A stretch of 39,181 nt of DNA from Saprospiraceae bacterium. Lineage in GTDB: Bacteria > Bacteroidota > Bacteroidia > Chitinophagales > Saprospiraceae. This document shows positions 14,711-23,828 of the stretch, one piece after another. The stretch's first letter is position 1, and each line of letters opens with the position of its first letter. A program made the translations under genes and the position numbers. The notes beneath the pieces are model-generated. The model was not told the origin of the DNA. It searched no databases and saw nothing but the letters and a program-made list of their open reading frames with translations. Location of the stretch: contig JALHQW010000006.1 in NCBI GenBank assembly GCA_022841745.1, forward strand, positions 1-39,181, written 5' to 3'.

Positions 14711-17700
14711 ATGCAGCGAAATACAATCTTTTTTGTACTTGTTTTCCTCGTTCAAATAGCGTGGGCGCAGCCCAACCAAATCGCCATTCCACGGGTGGAA
14801 ATGATGCCCAACCAGCCCGCACCCTACGACATGCGGAACTGGAAAACGGCTGCCCTCAACTTCGATGCATTCGTGTATGACCAGTCCTTGACAGGGCAGT
14901 ACCTGCCGCTCGTGGGCATCAACCCCGCCGGGGTGAACTACCTGCAGAACCAAAGCTTCCGCTTGCATACCTACGTCGGTACGAACTCTCCTTTCGGCAA
15001 CGAAGCCATCAACGTGATGCCTTCGTTGGTGGGGGCTTCGCTGGTCGGCGTTGACAAGAGCAACCAATTCGGCAAGAACTGGCTGCTGATGTCCCAAGAT
15101 TTTTTCAATAAAAACAACGGAGAAAACCTCTATCTCAACAACCCCAGCACATCGAGTGGCAACGATTGGTGGTACGACATGATGCCCAATGTTTATTTCT
15201 ACCAACTGTACGACCTGTACCCAAATATCAGCGGCGACGCCGACTACCAGTTCACGGCCATTGCCGACCGCTTCGCAACGGCGGTAGGGCAAATGGGCGG
15301 CGACGATGCCCCTTGGCAGCCCGCCTACATGAACTACCGAGCATGGAAATTCAAGACAGGCGAACCCAACACGACCAGCGTTCCAGAGCCGGAAGCTGCC
15401 GGGACGTTTGCTTGGGTGCTTTACAATGCCTGGAAAACCACGGCCAATGCCGAATATCTCAAGGCAGCAGAATGGTCGCTGGAGTTCCTCGACGGCTGGA
15501 CGGACAACCCCTCTTACGAACTGCAATTGCCCTACGGGACGCTCACCGCAGCCCGCATGAATGCTGAACTGGGCACTGATTATGACGTGGAGAAAATGGT
15601 CAATTGGTCGTTCGAAAAGGGTGAACTGCGCAACTGGGGAACCATCGTCGGCAACTGGGGCGGCATGGACGTGTCAGGGGTGGTGGGCGAGGCGAACGAC
15701 GGCGGGAACGACTATGCCTTCCAAATGAACGGTGTTCAACAGGCGGCTGCCCTCGTGCCAATGGTGCGTTACGACAAGCGCTTTGCCCGTGCCATCGGCA
15801 AATGGGTGCTGAACATGGCAAATGCCACCCGTCTGTTTTACAGTGAATACCTGCCAGCCAATTTGCAGGATGGCGAGGGCTGGTCGAATGCCAACGACCC
15901 GCAACACGCCGTTGGTTACGAAGCACTGCGGGAGGTCTATCAGGGGTTCTCGCCCTTCGCCACGGGTGATGCCGTGAATGGCGGCTGGGCAGCCACCAAC
16001 CTTGCCCTCTACGGCAGCTCCAGCATCGGCTACCTCGGTGCGCTGGTCGAGAAGACAGGCATTGACAAAATATTGAAAATCAACGTGTTGGCAACGGATT
16101 TCTACAATGGGGAGGCTTACCCAACCTACCTTTTTTACAACTCCTACGCCACGCAAAAGACAGTACAGTTCGACGTCGGGAGCGCCCCCGCCGACCTCTA
16201 CGAGGCGCTGTCGGGGCAGTTCATCCAGCAAGGGGTGAGTGGCAATGTTTACCTGACCATCCCTGCCGACCAAGCCATTTTGCTCACAGTCTGTCCGACA
16301 GGTGGCGTCGTCAGTTTTGATAAAAACAAAATGCTGGTAAATGGCGTGGTGGTAGCCTTCCAGCAAGCCGCCCAGCCGTTCACCTGGTCGCCCCGTTTCA
16401 AGGCGCTGGCCGCCTCCGACGCTCCGTTGGAAGTGGGTGAAACGACGACGGTTTTCGCCACCGTGGGTGACGCCGATTCCAACCAATTCAATTATCAATG
16501 GAGCAGCACGGGTGGCACGGTGTCCGGTACGGGCGCAGCGGTCAATTTTACTGCTCCCACCGTGCCGGGCTTGGTGCAAATCCAGTGCATCGTGAGCGAC
16601 CCGCAGGGCAACGCCGACACCGCCAGCCTTGAAATCGAGGTGGTGCTGGAAATCAACGAAGCACCACAAATCATTGACTTACAGAAAGATGCGCCCTACG
16701 TTGCCCCCAGCGGCTCGGTGCAGTTCTCCTGCCTCGCCACTGATCCCGACCTTGACCCGCTGACCTACCAATGGACGGCAACAGGCGGCAACATCACGGG
16801 CACGGGCGCATTGGTGCAATGGATGGCACCCGCACAGGAGGGCATCTATGAAATAATGGTGACAGCCACCGATGACCAGGGCTTATCCGCCCAGACGAAG
16901 ACCAATATTTTGGTAAAAACCTTCAGCCCGACCGCCGGGGACATCATCGCCGACTACCCTTTCAGCGGCAATGCCAACGACGTGAGCGGCAACAACCTAC
17001 ATGGGCAGGCGCTTGGCGCTATCCCTATCGCCGATGTCTTTGGCAATGCGTTGAACGCCTATTATTTCAATGGTGGGAACCAGCACATCTCGGTCGCCAA
17101 TAGCCCGCTACTCAATTTTCAGGACGGCATCACAGTCAGCTGCTGGTTCAAGCCCGCTGCCCTACCAGAAAAGGAGACTTTCCTGCTCTCGCATGGGAGT
17201 TGGCAGAACCGATGGAAGCTGTCCATCACCCCTGACAAACGGCTGCGATGGACAATGAACACCCTTGCCTCCATCGGCGATTTGGACGGGCTTTTTGCCC
17301 TGCAAACGGACAGTTTCTACCACATCGCTGCCACTTATGGCGGTGGCTTCATGGCCCTGTACTTCAACGGTGAACTGCACAGCTACCGCAACCTGACAGG
17401 TGCTATCCGCACAACCAGTAACCCATTTTTGATGGGGCAAATGTTGCCCGGCGAAACGGGTTTCAATTTCAAGGGCACGATTGACGAAGTGAAAATCTTC
17501 GACCACGCCCTCGTGCCGGAGGAAGTGTCTGCGCTCTTCGAGCAAGATGCGACGGCGGTCAGTGAAGCATTTTTACCGAAGGAAAACAACCTTCTCCTCT
17601 ACCCGAATCCGGCGAGCGATTGGGTGCAGGTCGTATCGTCTTCACCGCTGGAAATGCTGCGGGTTTTCGACTTGACGGGGCGGTTGGTTTGGGAGCAAGA

Positions 17701-17800
17701 CAACGAGGAGATACTAAACGTAAGCAATTGGCAACCAGGGGTTTACACGGTGATTGGGCAAAGCAAGGAGGGCATTTTCGCACAGCGTTTTTTAAAATAA
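14711..17800 (+). CDS. T9SS-secreted protein: helical-barrel-like, Ig/PKD x2, LamG
   Basis: A 1029-residue exported protein, probably a glycan-active enzyme or binding protein. Signal peptide 1-19. Residues about 25-540 are Trp/Tyr-rich and largely helical with repeated AW- and W-containing helices (FAWVLYNAWKTTANAEYLKAAEWSLEFLD, quoted only as the helix at 15408-15494). This resembles alpha/alpha-barrel glycosidases, but I do not recognise a family. Next come two Ig/PKD-like domains (about 573-650 and 660-735, each with YQW and TGTGA), a LamG jelly roll (about 742-950) and a type A T9SS sorting domain (about 960-1029, LLLYPNPASDW). It has its own AraC-type operator matching susC, so it belongs to the regulon. 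The enzymatic role is inferred from context. Confidence 0.75.
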   Translation: MQRNTIFFVLVFLVQIAWAQPNQIAIPRVEMMPNQPAPYDMRNWKTAALNFDAFVYDQSLTGQYLPLVGINPAGVNYLQNQSFRLHTYVGTNSPFGNEAINVMPSLVGASLVGVDKSNQFGKNWLLMSQDFFNKNNGENLYLNNPSTSSGNDWWYDMMPNVYFYQLYDLYPNISGDADYQFTAIADRFATAVGQMGGDDAPWQPAYMNYRAWKFKTGEPNTTSVPEPEAAGTFAWVLYNAWKTTANAEYLKAAEWSLEFLDGWTDNPSYELQLPYGTLTAARMNAELGTDYDVEKMVNWSFEKGELRNWGTIVGNWGGMDVSGVVGEANDGGNDYAFQMNGVQQAAALVPMVRYDKRFARAIGKWVLNMANATRLFYSEYLPANLQDGEGWSNANDPQHAVGYEALREVYQGFSPFATGDAVNGGWAATNLALYGSSSIGYLGALVEKTGIDKILKINVLATDFYNGEAYPTYLFYNSYATQKTVQFDVGSAPADLYEALSGQFIQQGVSGNVYLTIPADQAILLTVCPTGGVVSFDKNKMLVNGVVVAFQQAAQPFTWSPRFKALAASDAPLEVGETTTVFATVGDADSNQFNYQWSSTGGTVSGTGAAVNFTAPTVPGLVQIQCIVSDPQGNADTASLEIEVVLEINEAPQIIDLQKDAPYVAPSGSVQFSCLATDPDLDPLTYQWTATGGNITGTGALVQWMAPAQEGIYEIMVTATDDQGLSAQTKTNILVKTFSPTAGDIIADYPFSGNANDVSGNNLHGQALGAIPIADVFGNALNAYYFNGGNQHISVANSPLLNFQDGITVSCWFKPAALPEKETFLLSHGSWQNRWKLSITPDKRLRWTMNTLASIGDLDGLFALQTDSFYHIAATYGGGFMALYFNGELHSYRNLTGAIRTTSNPFLMGQMLPGETGFNFKGTIDEVKIFDHALVPEEVSALFEQDATAVSEAFLPKENNLLLYPNPASDWVQVVSSSPLEMLRVFDLTGRLVWEQDNEEILNVSNWQPGVYTVIGQSKEGIFAQRFLK

Positions 17801-17882
17801 AAATAGGCTCAGGCGACCACAGAATGACAAATTGAAAGAATGAAGAAAGCGCATTTGAAATTGATGTTCGTGTAGGCAAATT

Positions 17883-17970
17883 AGCAGACAACACCAAGAG
17901 AAGGGGTTATCCAACCCCGGCATTCCGGAACGCCGGGGTTGGATAACCCCTTCTCTTGGTGATGTCTGCT
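17883..17970. repeat. Long inverted repeat, 39-bp arms
   Basis: Arms 17883-17921 and 17932-17970 are complementary at 38 of 39 positions across a 10-base loop that itself contains the palindrome TTCCGGAA. No T-run follows. It lies between two secreted-protein genes. Its sequence is unrelated to the inverted repeat at 3519-3610 but of the same type: very long, near-perfect, intergenic. It may be a non-autonomous mobile element or a strong terminator. Confidence 0.75.
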
Positions 17971-18057
17971 ATCATCTTCAAATGTATTCATCTACAAAAC
18001 GTAGCGCCGTTTTGTGAAACATAACCGCAACCAGTTTTTAATCAAAATCATAATACA

Positions 18058-21000
18058 ATGAAACAGCATTTACCATCATTTTGGCTTTTGGTCGGCTGCT
18101 TGTTGATGGCAGTTGGCTCACAGGCACAAACGCCCGTAGCGCTCTACAGCTTCTCGGGCAGTGCGAAGGACGGCACCAGTTTTGCCAACCACGCAACCGT
18201 CAACGGCGCAAGCCTTACGACAGACCGCTTCGGTTGGGCAAACAGCGCCATGTACTTCGACGGGGTACAAGGCTCGGCTACCGCCCCGAACGGCGCACAG
18301 CTCAATTCCGGCAATGTGACCATCGGTTTTTGGATTAACCCATCGTCGTTCCCTGCCCAGGGCGAGGTCTATATCCTATCGCACGGCGGCTGGCAGGAGC
18401 GTTGGAAAATCTCGTTGCCGAACCACGGCAAGCCCGTTTTCACCACCCACTCTGGCGGGGCTTGTTGCAGCGACATGGACTCCGGTACACCGTTGCCACT
18501 GAACACCTGGACGCATGTGACCATGGTTCACGATGGCGCAAAAGACCGTATCTACTTCAACGGCGTGCAGGTGAACGAAAAGAACGTGACTGGTGCGCTC
18601 GACAACACCACACATCCCTTCGGCATCGGCTGGAACCCGATTGACCAAAACGGCTGGTTCCACGGTGCCCTCGACGAGGTGGCAATCGTGGATGCGGCGC
18701 TTTCTTCCGTTCAGATTGCCGCATTGTACGCCCTGCAAAACACACCGCCCGCTGCCCCGAACAACGTGGTGGCGAGCTATGAATTCGACGGCAGTGGCGA
18801 GGACGACTCCGGCTTCGGCAACCACGCTGCCGTGAAAAATGCTTACCCCACGACCGACCGTTTCGGCTATGGCAATAGCAGCTACTACTTTGATGGGGAA
18901 AGCTCAGAAGTAACAGCTTCCAACAGCGCCTACCTCAATTCCGGCAACACGACCATCAGCTATTGGGTGAAGCCCTACAGCTTCCCCGGCAGTGGCGAGG
19001 TCTATATCCTCTCGCACGGCGGCTGGCAGGAGCGTTGGAAAATCTCGCTGCCGGGCCACGGCAAGCCCGTTTTCACCACCCATTCCGGCGGCGCTTGCTG
19101 CAGCGACATGGACTCCGGCACACCGCTTGCCCTGAACACCTGGACGCATGTGGTCATGGTTCACAATGGCACCAAGGACATCATCTATTTCAACGGGGTG
19201 CAGGTCAATGAAAAGAACGTGACCGGGGCGCTCGACCCGACCACCCACCCGCTCGGCATCGGCTACAACCCGATTGACGGCGGCGGCTGGTTCGACGGCA
19301 ATATTGACGAAGTCGAAATCTATGACTACGCCCTTTCGGCTGGCGATATTGCCACGAAATACGCCCAAGCGTCCACCTTCCCCGGCACGGCTACGAGCCT
19401 CGTTGCGGATTACAAACTCAATGGCACGGGCACGGACGAGTCGCAATACCACAACGATGCTTTCACTTTTGGAGGTGCTGTTGAAAACCGTCACGGCTGG
19501 GGCGGCAACGCATTTGAGGGTATCGCCATTGCTGAAAACTCAGCTGCGCTGCAATCGGACAACACGACCATCAGCTTTTGGGTCAAACCCTACAGCTTCC
19601 CCGGCAGTGGCGAGGTGTTCATCCTCTCCAATGGCGGCTGGCAGGAGCGTTGGAAAATCTCGTTGCCGAGCCATGGCAAGCCCGTTTTCACCACCCACGC
19701 TGGTGGCGCATGTTGCAGCGACATGGACTCCGGTACACCCCTGGCGCTGAACACTTGGACGCACGTGGTCATGGTGCACGATGGCACCAAGGACATCATC
19801 TATTTCAACGGCGTACAAGTGAACGACAAGAACGCCCCCGGCGCTTTGGACAAAACAAAATATCCGCTCGGCATCGGTTTCGACCCGATTGACGCCGCTG
19901 GCTTCTTTGATGGCGCATTGGACGACGTGCAGATTTACAATGTGGCGCTCAGTGCAGCCGAGATTGCTGCTTTGTATGCTGCGCAAAACGCCACCCCAAC
20001 CGTTGCTGGCAACCTCGTGGCGCATTATGCTTTTAGTGGAAACAGCCTGGATGAAACGGACTACCACAACAACGCCTCCTTCGCCAACTTGGGCCAAGAC
20101 CGCTTTGGCAAAGCCAACAAGGCGGCTGCTTTCAATGGCTTTTCGGAGGTGACAGCTGCCAATTCCCCGCAGCTCAATTCGCCCAACACCACCGTTAGTT
20201 TTTGGGTGAACCCCAATAGCCTCCCTGGCAATGGCGAAGTGTTCCTGCTGTCGTTTGGCGGCTGGCAGGAGCGTTGGAAAATCTCGCTGCCGCCCCACGG
20301 AAAGCCTGTCTGGACGACCAACCACGCCAACGGCATTTCCGACATGGATTCCGGCAATGGCAACGAGCTGGCGCTCAATACCTGGACGCATGTGGTACTG
20401 GTTCACGATGGAACAAAGGACCGCATCTATTTCAACGGCAACCAAGTAGCGGAAAAAGACGTAGTCGGCGCACTCGACAACACCACCTTCCCGCTCGGCA
20501 TCGGCTACAACCCGATAGACGGCGGCAACTGGTTCGACGGAAGCCTTGATGAGGTGCAGGTTTACAACGTGGCACTCAGCGCAGCCGAAATCGCAGCGCT
20601 CTATGCCGCACAGTCGCAGGCACCTACCAGCACCGACACGGAAGCGCCCTGCGCACCGCTCAACTTGTCCGCAACAGTCGAGTTTAACAACGTGGAACTT
20701 TCATGGCTACCTGCTACGGACAATATCGGCGTGGTTGCCTACAATATTTGGATGGATGGCGTTTTGGTGGGTTCAACGCCTGCAACTTCTACTTACTTCC
20801 CTGCATTGACGCCGCTCACCGAATTCCTTTTTGCCGTTACCGCCGTGGATGCCGAGGGCAATGAGTCGCTACCGACTTCGCTGCGTGTCACCACTGGCCC
20901 GGACCAGACGCCAGATACCACCCCGCCAAGTGTGCCCGGCAACCTGCAAGGTCAGCCGAGCTTCAATTCCGTGCTACTGAGTTGGGATGCTTCCACCGAC

Positions 21001-22137
21001 GACACCCAAGTAGCTGGCTATATCGTTTGGGTGGACGGTACATATTACGACAGCCTTTCGGCAAATACGTTGAACGTGCTCGTCGGTGGGCTTGACCCCG
21101 AAACGGCATACAGCTTCGAGGTAGCTGCCTTCGACCTTGCTGGCAACGAGTCCGACAAAGCGGAGCTCACCCTCGAAACCACCCAACCGCTCGATACGGG
21201 CGAACCGGGCTTGGTGGCGCACTATCCCTTCGATGGTAATGCCAACGATGCCACGCCCTACGCCAACCACGGCGTCATCGGTGGCAATCCGGTGTTTGAA
21301 AACGTGACCCATCCAAGCGGTGGCGGGCAAGCCATCAAATTCGATGGGCAACAGGACAGCGTACTGGCACCCAACGCCGTGCAACTGCTTTCCGACTACA
21401 CCACGGTCAGTTACTGGATTCGGGTGGACAATGTGAACACACAGGACGCCGAGGCTTATGTGATGGACTTTGGCCACTGGGACCAGCGCTTTAAGATTTC
21501 ATTGCCACAGCACCGCAAACCCGTTTGGACGACAAACAGCAACAATACTCAGTTCCCGAACTTTATCTCCGACATGGACACGGGAGACGGCAATGAATTG
21601 GTGCTTGGCTTGTGGTCGTACATCACAATGGTTCACGACGGCACGAACGACATAATCTACAAGGACGGCGTTTTGGCAAACAGCAAGCCTGCGCTGGGCA
21701 AACTGAACGCCACTGCACGTCCGTTGGCATTTGGCGGCAACCCCATTGAGGGCGGGCAGTACTTCCCAGGTGCATTGGACAATGTGAAGATTTACAACCG
21801 TGCGCTCACTGCCGACGAGGCTGCCACGCTGTACCAATCTGGTTCAATCACTGGCACGGAAGAGCCAGGCCTCGTGGATGCCTATATCGAGCAGGTATTC
21901 CCGAACCCGACCACCGAGTTGCTGACAGTGAAGCACCATTTGCCTCAGAACGAAGCTCTGCTGGTGCGGGTTTTCGACGCCCAAGGCAGGCAGGTGGATG
22001 CCCTCCGCCTCGGTCAGGGCGACGTGGCTACCGGACAGTTCACGTTGAACGTGGGCGACTATGCCACGGGGCTTTATTCGCTCAACTTCGTGATGGGTGG
22101 CAAGCATCTTGGTTCCTTGAAATTCAACAAGCAGTAA
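18058..22137 (+). CDS. T9SS-secreted five-LamG, two-FN3 protein
   Basis: A 1359-residue secreted or surface glycan-binding protein. Signal peptide 1-24 (SQAQ-T). LamG/concanavalin-like domains lie at about 25-230, 236-440, 448-645, 651-855 and 1051-1265. Two fibronectin-III domains (862-955, 957-1045) sit between LamG 4 and 5. A type A T9SS domain closes it (about 1280-1359, VFPNPTTELLTV). LamG 1-4 share GGWQERWKISLP and related blocks almost unchanged, while LamG 5 is divergent (GHWDQRFKISLP). No catalytic domain is visible, so carbohydrate binding, or presenting substrate to SusCD, is the likely role. It follows the 14711 gene after an inverted repeat and carries no clear AraC-type operator of its own. 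Confidence 0.85.
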   Translation: MKQHLPSFWLLVGCLLMAVGSQAQTPVALYSFSGSAKDGTSFANHATVNGASLTTDRFGWANSAMYFDGVQGSATAPNGAQLNSGNVTIGFWINPSSFPAQGEVYILSHGGWQERWKISLPNHGKPVFTTHSGGACCSDMDSGTPLPLNTWTHVTMVHDGAKDRIYFNGVQVNEKNVTGALDNTTHPFGIGWNPIDQNGWFHGALDEVAIVDAALSSVQIAALYALQNTPPAAPNNVVASYEFDGSGEDDSGFGNHAAVKNAYPTTDRFGYGNSSYYFDGESSEVTASNSAYLNSGNTTISYWVKPYSFPGSGEVYILSHGGWQERWKISLPGHGKPVFTTHSGGACCSDMDSGTPLALNTWTHVVMVHNGTKDIIYFNGVQVNEKNVTGALDPTTHPLGIGYNPIDGGGWFDGNIDEVEIYDYALSAGDIATKYAQASTFPGTATSLVADYKLNGTGTDESQYHNDAFTFGGAVENRHGWGGNAFEGIAIAENSAALQSDNTTISFWVKPYSFPGSGEVFILSNGGWQERWKISLPSHGKPVFTTHAGGACCSDMDSGTPLALNTWTHVVMVHDGTKDIIYFNGVQVNDKNAPGALDKTKYPLGIGFDPIDAAGFFDGALDDVQIYNVALSAAEIAALYAAQNATPTVAGNLVAHYAFSGNSLDETDYHNNASFANLGQDRFGKANKAAAFNGFSEVTAANSPQLNSPNTTVSFWVNPNSLPGNGEVFLLSFGGWQERWKISLPPHGKPVWTTNHANGISDMDSGNGNELALNTWTHVVLVHDGTKDRIYFNGNQVAEKDVVGALDNTTFPLGIGYNPIDGGNWFDGSLDEVQVYNVALSAAEIAALYAAQSQAPTSTDTEAPCAPLNLSATVEFNNVELSWLPATDNIGVVAYNIWMDGVLVGSTPATSTYFPALTPLTEFLFAVTAVDAEGNESLPTSLRVTTGPDQTPDTTPPSVPGNLQGQPSFNSVLLSWDASTDDTQVAGYIVWVDGTYYDSLSANTLNVLVGGLDPETAYSFEVAAFDLAGNESDKAELTLETTQPLDTGEPGLVAHYPFDGNANDATPYANHGVIGGNPVFENVTHPSGGGQAIKFDGQQDSVLAPNAVQLLSDYTTVSYWIRVDNVNTQDAEAYVMDFGHWDQRFKISLPQHRKPVWTTNSNNTQFPNFISDMDTGDGNELVLGLWSYITMVHDGTNDIIYKDGVLANSKPALGKLNATARPLAFGGNPIEGGQYFPGALDNVKIYNRALTADEAATLYQSGSITGTEEPGLVDAYIEQVFPNPTTELLTVKHHLPQNEALLVRVFDAQGRQVDALRLGQGDVATGQFTLNVGDYATGLYSLNFVMGGKHLGSLKFNKQ
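18385..20460 (+). repeat. Recent tandem duplications of LamG-coding DNA
   Basis: The block GGCGGCTGGCAGGAGCGTTGG starts at 18385, 19018, 19633 and 20257 (spacings 633, 615 and 624 bp). Long stretches of near-identity lie on both sides, including the ACCSDMDSG-coding segment in copies 1-3. All spacings are multiples of three, consistent with in-frame domain duplication. Confidence 0.85.
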
Positions 22138-22157
22138 TGCTCTAGCTCACACAACGG

Positions 22158-22198
22158 CACAACGGCACGACGGCAACTGAACTCGTCGTGTCGTTGTG
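22158..22198. terminator. Hairpin between the LamG and GH130 genes
   Basis: 22158-22172 pairs with 22184-22198 (15 bp, one mismatch) across an 11-base loop. It starts 21 bases after the LamG stop. There is no T-run. It also argues against starting the GH130 gene at GTG 22188, which would lie within the stem. Confidence 0.45.
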
Positions 22199-22223
22199 GC
22201 GTCTCGTGTGGGACTTACTTGCC

Positions 22224-23273
22224 ATGGTCAAGCGTTTTGAAAAAAACCCAATCCTGACAACGATGGACATCCAGCCCAGTCAACCCGGCTGGGTCGTGGA
22301 ATGTGTGTTGAATCCCGGCGTGTTCCGCTTCGAGGGCAAGACCTGGCTGTTGTTGCGGGTGGCAGAGCGCCCCGTGCAATTGGCGGGCAAGGTGTCGTTC
22401 CCCATCATGCGGGAGGACGGCTCGATGCGGGTGCTGGAGTTTGACCAAAAAGACCCTAAGCTACGCCTCGACGACCCCCGCATCGTGGGCTACAATGGCA
22501 AGAATTACCTCTCCACCTACTCGCACCTGCGGCTCGTGTGCAGCGAGGACGGCGTTCATTTCACCGAACCCACTGATTTGCCCACCAAAATCTTCGGAAA
22601 AGGAGTGCTCGAAACCTTCGGCATCGAAGATTGCCGGGTGAGCCTGATTGACGGGGTCTATCACCTGACCTACACGCAAGTATCTGAGAACGGCGTCGGC
22701 GTCGGGCTGATGCAGACCACCGACTGGCGGAACTTTACCCGCAAGGGCATGATTTTGCCCCCCACCAACAAGGATTGCGCCCTCTTCGAGGAAAAAATCG
22801 GCGGAAAATACTACTGCCTTCACCGCCCCTCCGGAAACGGGCTGGGCGGTAATTTTATCTGGGTCTCCTCCTCCAACGACCTGCTGCACTGGGGCATACA
22901 CCACTGCATCCTGCGCACCCGTGAGCGGTGGTGGGACAGCGCCCGTGTAGGCGCCGGCGCAGCCCCTATCCGCACCTCCGCTGGCTGGCTCGAAATCTAT
23001 CACGGCGCCGACCACCACGACCGCTACTGCCTGGGCGCCATCCTTCTCGACCTGAACGACCCCTCCAAAGTCTTAGCCCGCTCCCACGACCCCTTGCTCG
23101 AACCGCTCGCCGATTATGAACTGACCGGCTTCTTCGGCAACGTGGTTTTCACCAACGGCCATGTCGTCAATGGCGATGAACTGACCCTCTACTACGGCGC
23201 TTCGGACGAGGTGATTTGCGGGGCAACGCTTTCGATTGAGGGGGTGTTGGAGGGGTTGCTGAAGGGGGGGTGA
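22224..23273 (+). CDS. GH130 family enzyme, probable beta-mannoside phosphorylase
   Basis: A 349-residue cytoplasmic enzyme without signal peptide. GH130 members cleave beta-mannosides, mostly by phosphorolysis to mannose 1-phosphate. Motifs: FEKNPILT (5-12), LNPGVFRFEGKTWLLLRVAER (about 29-49), LDDPRI (82-87), IEDCRVS with the probable catalytic acid D136, NKDCALFEEKIGGKY (182-196), LHRP (199-202) and a C-terminal YYGASD. The retained NKD and HRP motifs favour phosphorylase over hydrolase chemistry, but this is not proof. I start at ATG 22224. It would process imported oligosaccharides and faces a convergent GT4-like gene, a pairing often seen with GH130. EDC instead of the usual EDP at the catalytic motif is a minor oddity. 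Confidence 0.87.
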   Translation: MVKRFEKNPILTTMDIQPSQPGWVVECVLNPGVFRFEGKTWLLLRVAERPVQLAGKVSFPIMREDGSMRVLEFDQKDPKLRLDDPRIVGYNGKNYLSTYSHLRLVCSEDGVHFTEPTDLPTKIFGKGVLETFGIEDCRVSLIDGVYHLTYTQVSENGVGVGLMQTTDWRNFTRKGMILPPTNKDCALFEEKIGGKYYCLHRPSGNGLGGNFIWVSSSNDLLHWGIHHCILRTRERWWDSARVGAGAAPIRTSAGWLEIYHGADHHDRYCLGAILLDLNDPSKVLARSHDPLLEPLADYELTGFFGNVVFTNGHVVNGDELTLYYGASDEVICGATLSIEGVLEGLLKGG

Positions 23274-23302
23274 GGTTTTCAACATTATTTTCGTGGGCTT
23301 CA

Positions 23303-23403
23303 TTTTGCGCCAAAACTTTGATTTTTGGGGGATTTTGGCGTGGAATGAGGGGATTCTGCGCCAAAATTTAGTTTTTGAGGGGATTTTGGCGTGGAATGAG
23401 GGT
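23303..23403. repeat. 51-bp tandem repeat with internal hairpins
   Basis: Two adjacent 51-bp units with only a few differences. Each contains CGCCAAAA and TTTTGGCG as an 8-bp inverted repeat around a 17-base loop, then GTGGAATGAGGG. It lies 30 bases past the GH130 stop. The remaining 23404-23717 shows no gene that I can support. Confidence 0.7.
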
Positions 23404-23717
23404 TAGCGGTAGGGTGAGTTTCGTTGAATTTTTGGGCTTTGATAGCTTTCACCCACGAGTCAGTTTGATGTTGTCAAGGTCACGAGTAGGTGGTTGCTCA
23501 GAAAAAGTCTTTTACATGGCTTGAATTTGCAATTCAAAACGGTAGCTTTGCCAGTGGAAGAAGGGTGGAATTGCCCTCATATTAGTTCTTTAACATTTTC
23601 CTCCTATCTGCTTTGTAGGTAGAAGGGGTGTTCAAAGCGGAAATGAACTGCACTTGGGCGATGAAGGCGGCGTAGTGCTGTTCGCCTTTTGCAGGATGGG
23701 TGTGCAGGTGCTCCGGA

Positions 23718-23823
23718 CTGCTTGTGCAGCCGGGCGATTTCGAGGCGCATTTGGCCCCGCAGCTTGGCGTCGAGGTTGCTCAGCGTCATCGAAAAGGAAG
23801 ACCTTTGGGTTGCGCACGATGGC
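23718..23823 (-). pseudogene. Fragment of a MalK/UgpC-type sugar ABC ATPase
   Basis: The minus strand encodes AIVRNPKVFLFD, then after a frameshift LSNLDAKLRGQMRLEIARLH. Together these are the Walker B/D-loop stretch of MalK/UgpC/MsmX-type ATPases (normally FDEPLSNLDAKLR). The fragment is 106 bases where the intact stretch of 36 codons needs 108, so a 2-base deletion falls exactly between DE and PL. Nothing recognisable of the Walker A or C-terminal domains remains. It begins 6 bases after the GT4-like gene stop, on the same strand, and appears to be a relic of a sugar ABC transporter gene. Confidence 0.75.
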
Positions 23824-23828
23824 CCATC

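Noticed and set aside
15674-16669. 331-codon open frame on the minus strand
   Set aside because: It is antisense to a strongly supported secreted protein with PKD domains. GC-rich codon bias opens the frame, and its translation has no family motifs.
18046-18059. AATCATAATACAAT, resembling the AraC half-site (10/14)
   Set aside because: It overlaps the start codon of the LamG gene, has no 21-bp partner and no TTTG at the right spacing.
19540-20445. 301-codon minus-strand frame within the LamG gene
   Set aside because: It mirrors the tandem LamG DNA and repeats with the same period, so it is a shadow of the sense repeats.
22188-22223. Upstream GTG start for GH130
   Set aside because: It would place the first codons inside a 15-bp hairpin, and the family begins right after the ATG at 22224.
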